Part shown: positions 53,253 through 61,341 of the stretch, in pieces
How the letters are laid out: every line of letters begins with the position of its first letter
Position numbering within the stretch: the first letter of the stretch is position 1
NCBI GenBank assembly: GCA_016934675.1
Contig: JAFGSJ010000060.1
Span: 18,002-82,001, forward strand
Direction: 5' to 3'
DNA from: a bacterium
GTDB taxonomy: Bacteria; CSSED10-310; JAFGSJ01
DNA length: 64,000 bases
Program-made: the position numbers and the translations under genes
The notes under the pieces: generated by a model
Database searches by the model: none
What the model was told of the DNA's origin: nothing
What the model saw: the letters and a program-made list of their open reading frames with translations, nothing else

Positions 53253-54749
53253 TTATTCACATACTTTCTGAAAACATATGACCTGGACGCGTTCAGAATC
53301 CAGAGTACGTATAATTGTTCTTGATCTGAGAAGTTGATCGATCAGAATCTGCCAATACTCAAGTGGAGAAATCCAGCGTTCACGAGCATAGGACCTCGTT
53401 TCACAGATCAGCCAGATCGTGCGATCCGGATGTCGCAACGGCTCATATATATCATGAGAGATCATTGCTACCGTGGCTTTACCCTCGACCCGTTGTTCGA
53501 CATCCCAACCAAAAACAAGCTGACGGACCCACTCCTTGTGTCGGATTCTCGCATATTCTATAGTCGCTGCTGCATAAAAATCACAATAGATCAGGTCCTG
53601 ATCCTGAATGTGTTCAGATATGAACATCAATCCATCTCGAACGCCCATGACCGGTTTCCCGAATGTGATCACGCTGAGTACGGATGGGGGGACAAGCAGA
53701 ATACCAACCACACTCCAGATTAGTATCCGGTTATGAATCATAGAAAGAAGGATCAGGAGCCCCTCACCCATAACCATGAAAAGACCAGGTATCGCAAACA
53801 GCATCGTTCGACCATACAGTGGATAGGCATCGATCAGACTACTGAAAACAGCCAAGAATAACGGAAGTATATAGAAGATGATCCATTCCCATTTATGTTT
53901 ATGGACCAAATGCCAAAGCCCTAATATGGTCAATGACACGAATGGAAGAGAGAGGATCAGAGCCCAACCGGGAAATGTATCGAACAGAGGCCCGAAACAA
54001 CCATAATATATGTTCAGTAATGTCTGATAGAATCCGGACCAAGTGAACTGTAAAAAAGCATGGTCCATATAAGGTGCTGCTATCCGACCCGGTTTGAACA
54101 AAAGAACATACTCGATTAAAAATGAAACAACTGTTATCAGTAAAAGCAGTAGACCTGAATTCCTCGTGTTCGATCTAATTAACATCCCCAGACCGATACT
54201 GCTGAGAATGAAAACCGCTGGAAAAGAAAGCCAGGGGATTATCAGAGCCAACATGATGAGTATGCGGATCGGCTGATTGTTCTTCTGTTTTGAGTCCAAT
54301 AGCATAATTCTAAAGAAGAGCCATACGGATAATATAATATCGAGACTATACTGTTTCACCTGGGCGGAAAACAAGATAATGCCCGGTGAAAAAGCAAAGA
54401 GGGATAAAAGTATGAGACTGATCCTCTTGTCTGAAAAATAGGATTGTACTAACCGCTGGAATAGAATCAAGGCGGTTATTCCGATCAGAAAACTGATCGA
54501 ACGCATGATCAACTCATCTCCTTCACTTGAAACGTACAGGATTCGATGAAGCAATAACCAGGGAAAGGGAGCTACTTGTCCATAATCAAGTGGTTGCAGC
54601 AATTGCATCCAGGAACGTTGGGCGATATTAAGCAATATTTTTGATTCATCACGCCAGAATGAATCATTGAGAAAATAGTACCAGCAACGGATTAACAAAC
54701 CCAGAAACAAGGCTGTTCTATTTATTAGCTGTTCAGTTTGAGTTGACAT
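53253..54749 (-). CDS. GT39/ArnT-like membrane glycosyltransferase
   Basis: 498 residues with about ten transmembrane helices. The first periplasmic loop holds FWRDESKILL (Arg33-Asp34-Glu35), the acidic motif that GT-C enzymes of the PMT/ArnT class use to bind the lipid-phosphate sugar donor. It should transfer a sugar from a polyprenyl-phosphate donor to a periplasmic acceptor. The C-terminal soluble tail (about 385-498) is small. AAGGT lies 8 nt before the ATG. It converges on the sulfatase-fold gene. Confidence 0.75.
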   Translation of the reverse strand: MSTQTEQLINRTALFLGLLIRCWYYFLNDSFWRDESKILLNIAQRSWMQLLQPLDYGQVAPFPWLLLHRILYVSSEGDELIMRSISFLIGITALILFQRLVQSYFSDKRISLILLSLFAFSPGIILFSAQVKQYSLDIILSVWLFFRIMLLDSKQKNNQPIRILIMLALIIPWLSFPAVFILSSIGLGMLIRSNTRNSGLLLLLITVVSFLIEYVLLFKPGRIAAPYMDHAFLQFTWSGFYQTLLNIYYGCFGPLFDTFPGWALILSLPFVSLTILGLWHLVHKHKWEWIIFYILPLFLAVFSSLIDAYPLYGRTMLFAIPGLFMVMGEGLLILLSMIHNRILIWSVVGILLVPPSVLSVITFGKPVMGVRDGLMFISEHIQDQDLIYCDFYAAATIEYARIRHKEWVRQLVFGWDVEQRVEGKATVAMISHDIYEPLRHPDRTIWLICETRSYARERWISPLEYWQILIDQLLRSRTIIRTLDSERVQVICFQKVCE

Positions 54750-54975
54750 AACAAGACCTTATGAGCAAGTATCCATAGTCAAGGAGAATCCGGTTGATCT
54801 ACACCAATTTGTGTCATTATAGCATGTTTTTGTGTCCAGTAAAGTCCTACAAACAACATGTGCGGATTGTCCGTCATCCATTTTGTCCGTTGGGCTTGAT
54901 CATCCCGCTCGGGCAGCATATAATGAAAGAAAAAAAGTCCTGAAATCATGAAGAAATGAACGCTCAAAAGAGAGA

Positions 54976-56670
54976 ATGGAAAATAATATGAAAGAAATCC
55001 TGGTTGAAGTGCTGCTTCGTGAAGTAGGAGAGGTCATCCAACGGTCAGACCTCATAAAAATGATCGAAATACCGCCCACACCCGAGTTGGGTGATTTTGC
55101 CCTGCCCTGTTTTCCTCTCTCCCGGATTTTTCGCCAGGCCCCGGCCCAGATCGCCCATAATCTCCAGGAGAAGCTGGAAGGTCATCCTCTTTTTACGAGG
55201 ATTGCCGCTGTATCGGGTTATCTCAATTTTTTTGTCGATCGGCGTAAATTTGCCGAGATTGTCCTGGCCAGGGCAGGCACACTTGAATTCGGCCAGGGTC
55301 ATGACGGCCAGACCGTGCTGGTCGAGTTCTCATCGCCCAATACCAACAAACCGCTTCACCTGGGTCATATCCGGAATATGGCTATAGGAGATTGTGTGGC
55401 GCGTTTACTCGAATTTCAGGGTAATCGTGTCATTCGGACAAGCATCAACAATGATCGCGGTATTCATATATGCAAATCCATGCTGGCCTATCTGAAGTAT
55501 GGGCAAGGTCAGACTCCCGAAGTGAACCGGCAGAAATCGGACCATTTTGTGGGAGATTATTATGTGCTCTACAATCGCAAACAAGCAGAACAAGCCGGGC
55601 TCGAGGACGAGGCCCATGACCTGCTGCGCAAATGGGAAGATGGCGATCCGTCGACCAGGCAGGTGTGGCAGACCATGCGTGAGTGGGCGCTGATCGGCTT
55701 TCGTGAAACATATCGGCGTTTCGGGATCGCTTTCGATCGGGAGTATTTTGAAAGCGATATCTATCAGTCGGGCAAGGAGATCGTCGAGGATGGTCTCGAT
55801 CGGGGTATCTTTGTCCGTAAATCCGACGGGGCCACGGTTATTGACTTGAGTGCTGAAAACCTGGGCGAGAAAGTCTTACTCCGGGCCGATGGCACGGCGA
55901 TTTACATCATCCAGGACCTGTTTCTGGCCCGCAAACGCTTCGAGGAATATGCCTATGATCGGGCTATCTATGTCGTCGGTAACGAACAGGAATACCATTT
56001 TCAGGTCTTGTTTACCATTTTCCGCAAATTGGGCTATGAGTTCGCGGACAGGCTGGTCCATCTCTCATACGGCATGGTCGAACTGCCCACAGGCAAGATG
56101 AAATCACGCGAAGGCACCATTGTCGACGCCGATGAACTGATCAGTGAGACTCAAAACCTGGCCCGACAGGAGTTGATCAAACGTTACAGACTCTCGGAAG
56201 CTGAGTTAGAGGAACGGAGCCTGATCATTGCTCTGGCAGCGCTCAAATACCAGATTCTGAAAGTCATGTTTGCCAAGAACATCCTGTTTGATCCGGCTCA
56301 GGCTATCAGATTCGAGGGTGATACCGGCCCCTATCTGCTCTACAGTTATGCCCGGGCTTCGTCTATCCTGAAAAAAGCTGGCAGTTACGACCGCCAAGCC
56401 CTGGCCGAGCCCAACGATTACGAAATGGTCCTCATTCGTAAGCTGGACAAGTTTCCTGATATTGCCCGGATTGCTTCTGAACGCTTTTCACCCTCGATCG
56501 TCTGTGGCTACGCCAATGAGTTGGCCCAGGCTTTCAGTGAGTTCTACCACAACTGCCCCGTTATCCGCGGTCAGGAACGCGATTTCAGATTGAACCTGGT
56601 CCAGGCTTTCAGGTCCGTCATGAAAAAAGTGTTAAACCTGCTCGGCCTTCGGGAAATCGAGGAAATGTAA
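54976..56670 (+). CDS. argS: Arginyl-tRNA synthetase
   Basis: Class I synthetase charging tRNA-Arg; 564 residues, normal. The N-terminal additional domain begins near residue 5. The HIGH motif is in SPNTNKPLHLGHIRNMAIGD (about 117-136), and the KMSK-equivalent GKMKSREGTIVDADEL is near residue 373. The C-terminal DALR anticodon-binding domain contains LLYSYARASSILKKA and ELAQAFSEFYHNCPVI. ATG 54976 follows AGAGAGA; ATG 54988 is the alternative. Ends 12 bp from the convergent kinase gene. Confidence 0.96.
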   Translation: MENNMKEILVEVLLREVGEVIQRSDLIKMIEIPPTPELGDFALPCFPLSRIFRQAPAQIAHNLQEKLEGHPLFTRIAAVSGYLNFFVDRRKFAEIVLARAGTLEFGQGHDGQTVLVEFSSPNTNKPLHLGHIRNMAIGDCVARLLEFQGNRVIRTSINNDRGIHICKSMLAYLKYGQGQTPEVNRQKSDHFVGDYYVLYNRKQAEQAGLEDEAHDLLRKWEDGDPSTRQVWQTMREWALIGFRETYRRFGIAFDREYFESDIYQSGKEIVEDGLDRGIFVRKSDGATVIDLSAENLGEKVLLRADGTAIYIIQDLFLARKRFEEYAYDRAIYVVGNEQEYHFQVLFTIFRKLGYEFADRLVHLSYGMVELPTGKMKSREGTIVDADELISETQNLARQELIKRYRLSEAELEERSLIIALAALKYQILKVMFAKNILFDPAQAIRFEGDTGPYLLYSYARASSILKKAGSYDRQALAEPNDYEMVLIRKLDKFPDIARIASERFSPSIVCGYANELAQAFSEFYHNCPVIRGQERDFRLNLVQAFRSVMKKVLNLLGLREIEEM

Positions 56671-56682
56671 TCCTGTTACCCT

Positions 56683-59600
56683 TTATCCAGGCTTGAAATA
56701 CTGCAGGATCCCCTCGGGAATATTGGCCCGAAGCTCTCCCTGAAACAGCAGGTGCCGTTTCTTTGCTTTCCAGGCTTTCTGGGCTGATTTGAGTTCGGCC
56801 AGCGTTTTCATTAACTGGCTCTTATCCAGAACGCCCAGTTTTTCTGTCAGTTTATCAAGTTTCTTGATAACAGGGAGGGCTGACTTGTTATGGGCCAATT
56901 GCAGGAAACCTTGCGAACACATGACGATACCGAGCAGGAATTTGTCCCGGACCGCTTTCACGATGGACTCGGCTTCTGTCAGAAGATGCTGGGCCTGAGA
57001 TAGTTCGCCGGACCAACGTTGAATATTGGCCAGATTCACTAAAGCCAGCCATTCCGAACGAATGTCCCCCACCCAGCCATGGATTTCTTTGGATTTCAGA
57101 TAGTAATTCTGGGCCTGGGCAAGATCGCCAGCAAAAAGATGGAAAGTGCCCAGAATGTCATATGTTTTTCCTTCGGATTTGCGATCACCGATCTCACGCA
57201 GGATGGTCAGGGCCTGTTGACAGTATTGTAACGCCTCCTGGAATTGGCCCTGTTCCTGAGCGAGAATCGCCAGGTTCCCCAGGGCGATTCCCTCGGAACG
57301 CAAGTCCCCCACTTCCCGATGCAATGCCAGGGCCTCGAACAGTTTTTCTTTACCCTCCTCGAGCAATCCTCGCTGGCAAAGCATGCTGGCCATACTGCCC
57401 AGTGTCTTGCCCTCCGCTTGACGATCACCATTTATTCGGTGCAGATGCAAGGCCCGTTCCATCAATTCGAATGCCAGCTCAATCCGGCCCTGTTGAAAAT
57501 GAAGAGTTGCCTGGACATTATAGGCACTACCCAGATAGGCATTTCCGTTAATGCTTTCTAACAACTGGACCGCGAGATTCAACTGTTTTTCGGCCTTCTG
57601 GACCTTGCCCCTGTGAAAGAACAGGGCCCCTTGCCACATCCTGAACTGTCCCTCGAAAACGATCATTCTAGCGGCTTTGGCCGCGCGAAGTGCGGTATCG
57701 AGTTCAGCCTGTGCTTCAATAACTCGCCCTTGCGCGTAGAGCACATCGACAATGAGTTCACGCCAGGCCATGAATGTAATGCAATCCTGCTTTTCTGCCA
57801 GGCATAGATAACGACGATAATGACGCGCCGCATTAGCGTGATCGTAATTCTGACGGTCGATCCGAGCCGCCGCCAAATAGTAATCCTTGGCCTGCTTGTG
57901 CTCCCCGGCTTGTTCCCAATGCCAGGCTATTTGTCCGACGATTTTCGCTAACGTGCCAGTAGGGGTCTTCTCCATACTTTGAGCAATGGTCCGGTGTAAG
58001 CTGGCCAGCTCCTCAGCCGGAATGAGCATACTCGTGACCTCACGGAACAGAGCATGAACAAACCGGATGTGACCCGGCTTGACATATTCCAGGATAAAAC
58101 GTTGAATGAGGAATTCACAAAGGTCGACCAGACCGGTCTCGTCCGTCCCGAGACAGAGAGCTAACAGTTCGAAGGCAACCTCATCACCAAGCAGGGCCAT
58201 GGTTTGGACGATGGACAGACTCTCTGGAGGCAACTCCTGCAACCTGCCCCGGACCAGGTCGGTCAGTGTCTCCGGAAGGGGAAAAGCCAACGGTGCGGAA
58301 TCCAACGGGTGAGAACTGCCCTGATCAGTGAAAAACCAGTGCCCTGAATCGGCTCTGACCAGCACGTTCCCGTCCAGGGCCGAGAGAAGATATTCGGAGA
58401 TGAAGAAAGGATTCCCTTCCGTACACTGTTCCAGATAATGGCACAAATTTTTAGGAGCAATTTCGAGAGCAAGAATGGTCGTGACAATAGTTGAGATGTC
58501 CCTTGAGGTCAACTGTTCGAGCTGGAGTTTGTAAGCTTTTCTGGCTGTGACCAGAGCTTCGAGCCGGTCTGGCCCCATTTCGCTGCGATACGTACCCAGT
58601 AACAACACGGGCTGCTCGTTCAACAGATGTCCCTCGGCCAGAAACGCGATCAGTTGCAGCGATAATTCATCGGCCCAATGCAGATCATCAAGAATGATCA
58701 GGACCGCCTCTCCGGCTGCATAATTGGTTATCGTCTCAAAAATATAGGCGAAATACCGTAAACGAGCGGCTTCTTCCGGTAATTCGACCGGTTCGGCGGC
58801 CAGGGACACCTGCGAAAAATCAGCCAAATCAGGCACAATATTGGCTAGTAACTTGGCCCGGTTCCCGAAACATTGTTGAAAACTATCGCCATTTCTGACT
58901 CGACAGTAATCGGCAATCTGATGAAGCGGTTGTCGGAAAGCACCAAAGGAATTGGCCTGACCCTCGAGACACTCTCCGGTCAGGACCTTCACTGAACTCA
59001 AAGAAGCTAATCGACGGAATTCGAGGGCAAGTCTGGTTTTACCGATACCGCTTTCGCCGGTCAAAAATACACATCCCCCGCTCCCCTCTTTCAGACTCTG
59101 TAACTGACTGCTCAGCACAGAGAGTTGGGGTTTTCGACCGACAAAAACCGGCCGATAGAGATATGGCCGTGGTTTTGATACCCTGACCGCACGTTCCCGC
59201 ACGTTTTCCGAAACATAAGGCTGCAGACAACGGGCAACATCGCTGGCAAAGCCGGGTCGCTTATGCGGCTCTCGATCGAGCAGGCGATCGATCAGAGCAT
59301 CGATCTGTTCCGGGATACCCAATCTGAATTGAGAAACATGCGGCGGATTGTGCAGCAATTTAGCATTGATGACCCGATAGACTGTCGGGGCCTTGAAGGG
59401 GACCTGACCGGTCAGCAATTCATACAACATGCAACCCAAGGAATAAAGATCGATCCGGGCATCGACCAATTCATTCCTGAACAATTCCGGGGCCATATAC
59501 GGTAGAGTACTGATGACCGTGTCTTCAATATGAAGCGTTTCTTTGCTGGTCCGGGCATTAGGGACCACAGTCAGGCCAAAATCCACAATAACCGGTTGAC

Positions 59601-60183
59601 CGTCGGGTCTGATCAATATGTTACCCGGTTTCAGATCGCCATGAATGATATTTTCACCATGGATAAAAGCGAGGACCTGGCAGAGTTGATAGAAATAACC
59701 CAGGACCTCCTCCCAATATGCTTGCGGAAGTATGATTCTCGTGTCCGAAAAAGTAACCTGTCCCCGGACCAGGCTTTGAAAAAGGACCCGGCAATGTTCG
59801 AACAAGGTCTTGCCCCTGAGAAGTTCCATTGAATACCAGAGCTGGTCCCCAATCAGACCCTCCTTAAAAATGCGAATAATACCTGGGTGTTCGAGACGCA
59901 ATATGGTCCGAATTTCGCTACGGACAAGCGGGACCAGGTTTCTATTGGTGAGCCTGAGTATCTTGAGGGCAACCTCCTGGCCGGTCTGCTGATCGATCGC
60001 CAGGAAAACAGACCCGGTCCCGCCGTGACCGAGTTGGTCGAGAATCCGGTACTCACCGATCTTGTCCGGAAAAGAATCCAAGCAATTCCCCCCTGTCTTT
60101 CTTCCTGGGTGAGAAGTCCGCACATTTCCTTTATCGATGGGAACAACTATATCACGCTCGGGATCAAAACAACAAGAGTGCAA
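56683..60183 (-). CDS. Ser/Thr kinase - AAA ATPase - TPR regulator
   Basis: 1166-residue signalling protein. The kinase domain (about 45-320) has GHGGTG (52-57), Lys74, HGDLKPGN (181-188), DFG (201-203) and MAPELF (230-235); the usual HRD reads HGD, so it is a non-RD kinase. An AAA/STAND-type ATPase follows, with FVGRKPQL (347-354), Walker A GESGIGKT (376-383) and Walker B IILDDLHWADE (about 496-506). From ~790 to 1110 are about eight TPRs, some of the NLAxxxxxQGxxxEALxxxxQAL type. The layout resembles PknK-like kinase/STAND regulators. The start is uncertain: TTG 60183, GTG 60123 or TTG 60081. Its 5' region is duplicated upstream (see repeats). Confidence 0.9.
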   Translation of the reverse strand: MHSCCFDPERDIVVPIDKGNVRTSHPGRKTGGNCLDSFPDKIGEYRILDQLGHGGTGSVFLAIDQQTGQEVALKILRLTNRNLVPLVRSEIRTILRLEHPGIIRIFKEGLIGDQLWYSMELLRGKTLFEHCRVLFQSLVRGQVTFSDTRIILPQAYWEEVLGYFYQLCQVLAFIHGENIIHGDLKPGNILIRPDGQPVIVDFGLTVVPNARTSKETLHIEDTVISTLPYMAPELFRNELVDARIDLYSLGCMLYELLTGQVPFKAPTVYRVINAKLLHNPPHVSQFRLGIPEQIDALIDRLLDREPHKRPGFASDVARCLQPYVSENVRERAVRVSKPRPYLYRPVFVGRKPQLSVLSSQLQSLKEGSGGCVFLTGESGIGKTRLALEFRRLASLSSVKVLTGECLEGQANSFGAFRQPLHQIADYCRVRNGDSFQQCFGNRAKLLANIVPDLADFSQVSLAAEPVELPEEAARLRYFAYIFETITNYAAGEAVLIILDDLHWADELSLQLIAFLAEGHLLNEQPVLLLGTYRSEMGPDRLEALVTARKAYKLQLEQLTSRDISTIVTTILALEIAPKNLCHYLEQCTEGNPFFISEYLLSALDGNVLVRADSGHWFFTDQGSSHPLDSAPLAFPLPETLTDLVRGRLQELPPESLSIVQTMALLGDEVAFELLALCLGTDETGLVDLCEFLIQRFILEYVKPGHIRFVHALFREVTSMLIPAEELASLHRTIAQSMEKTPTGTLAKIVGQIAWHWEQAGEHKQAKDYYLAAARIDRQNYDHANAARHYRRYLCLAEKQDCITFMAWRELIVDVLYAQGRVIEAQAELDTALRAAKAARMIVFEGQFRMWQGALFFHRGKVQKAEKQLNLAVQLLESINGNAYLGSAYNVQATLHFQQGRIELAFELMERALHLHRINGDRQAEGKTLGSMASMLCQRGLLEEGKEKLFEALALHREVGDLRSEGIALGNLAILAQEQGQFQEALQYCQQALTILREIGDRKSEGKTYDILGTFHLFAGDLAQAQNYYLKSKEIHGWVGDIRSEWLALVNLANIQRWSGELSQAQHLLTEAESIVKAVRDKFLLGIVMCSQGFLQLAHNKSALPVIKKLDKLTEKLGVLDKSQLMKTLAELKSAQKAWKAKKRHLLFQGELRANIPEGILQYFKPG

Positions 60184-60234
60184 TTCCGATCAGAATGTGC
60201 ACTCTTCTGTCTCAATCTGGACTGGAGAAACGGT
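60016..60234. repeat. Direct repeat copy A, overlapping the kinase gene 5' end
   Basis: 219-bp segment that is repeated, in the same orientation, at 61018-61238 with about 85-90% identity by eye. Copy A contains the codons for the N-terminal ~55 kinase residues plus ~50 bp upstream. The two copies flank a truncated transposase gene. Confidence 0.9.
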
Positions 60235-60612
60235 TTCATCACAATCATAGCAAACATCGCCCATGGTTTCTCCACCTTCGAGGACGGGCACAAGACCCGT
60301 CCCTACGGTATTTTGAAATGATTTATCGTTATCATGACCAAAGGATATGATTTGCAGGATTCCGTGCATGTGATTTGGCATTATTACATAAGCATCGAGG
60401 ATCACGTGGCAATATCTCTTTGGAATACGATTCCATTCGGCATCAACCATTTTGCCAGCATCATTCAGAATCATTGTGTCGTTTTTTACATCGCCAAATC
60501 GCTCCACACGATCTTGGGTGCATATCGTGAAATAATAAAATCCGGGTTGGGAATAATCGTAGCCTTTTAATCGAATTGATTGACGATTATGCTTTTCTGG
60601 ATCGTAGGGCAT
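60190..60612 (-). pseudogene. Truncated REP-associated tyrosine transposase (RAYT)
   Basis: 140-residue reading frame. SIRLKGYDYSQPGFYYFTIC and AYVIMPNHMHGIL (HUH pair His81 and His83) are diagnostic of the RAYT/Y1-transposase family. Normal members run ~180-230 residues and end in a helix bearing the catalytic Tyr (a NYYEHIIR-like segment), which is absent. The family match fades after about residue 118; from about residue 126 the frame is inside repeat copy A. The 3' part was therefore lost at the junction, and the protein is not expected to transpose. Its stop is 6 bp before the kinase TTG, same strand. Confidence 0.85.
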
Positions 60613-61017
60613 TGTATATTTTTCGGACAGTTAACTATGGTATATGGTTTCCTGATAATGCCTTGAGGCAGCGAAATCGCCGTCTAACACTCATTCTTGA
60701 AAAGTTGCCTGATTGCTTTTGCACATCAAGAATATTATCAGTATTTTCTCCTGTTGTCCCGCGTGTTATCCGGATCAGTATAACACACTGGGGTGATCGT
60801 TGGGGTTAGAGAAGATCGACCGAACTTTTCACTCCCTTCACCCTTTTCAATAGTATCGTACTGTCTCAAAGGAGACTTGTCAATGGAAAATTCATCAACA
60901 GTATGGTGTTCGGAAAAGACAACAGATACTCCTGTTTTCAAGACCATGTGCGTACCTATATCCAGTTCTCCGTGAGCCAGTGGATAGTTGGTCCAATATC
61001 ATGGTTTCGGGTGATTA
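60613..61017. other. 405-bp gene-free segment between RAYT remnant and repeat copy B
   Basis: No convincing gene. It holds two hairpins: ATTCTTGA/TCAAGAAT (60693-60700 and 60726-60733) and GTGTTAT/ATAACAC (60763-60769 and 60780-60786). Such stems upstream of a RAYT could be REP-like recognition sites (inference). Confidence 0.4.
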
Positions 61018-61238
61018 GGTCCCGCCGTGATCGAGTTGGTCGAGAATCCGGTACTTACCGATCTTGTCCGGAAAAGAATCCAAGCAATTCCCCCCCCTGT
61101 CTTTCTTCCTGGGTGAGAGGTCCGCACATTTCCTGTTTCGATGAGAACAACTATATCACGCTCGGGTCCAAAACAACAAGAGTGCAACTCCGATCAGGAT
61201 GTGCACTCTTCTGTCTTAACTTGAATTGAAGAGATGGT
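61018..61238. repeat. Direct repeat copy B with decayed kinase N-terminus
   Basis: 221-bp counterpart of copy A. On the minus strand it encodes the same start (MHSCCFGPERDIVVLIETGN) from TTG 61187. It has eight C/G at the tract where copy A has six (61090-61097), shifting the frame, and it ends in noncoding sequence. It is a remnant of a kinase gene 5' end, not a complete gene. Confidence 0.88.
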
Positions 61239-61341
61239 AGGTCTATCTCATACTCGTTCTGGAGCGACACATACTTAAAGAGCATGACCATGCCAGATAT
61301 TCTGCCAATGCTTTTCATTATCCGATGGGAGGTCGGGTCCT

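Noticed and set aside
60738..60947. Short minus-strand open frame of 69 codons upstream of the RAYT remnant
   Set aside because: No SD, no family resemblance, overlaps a hairpin; not enough support.
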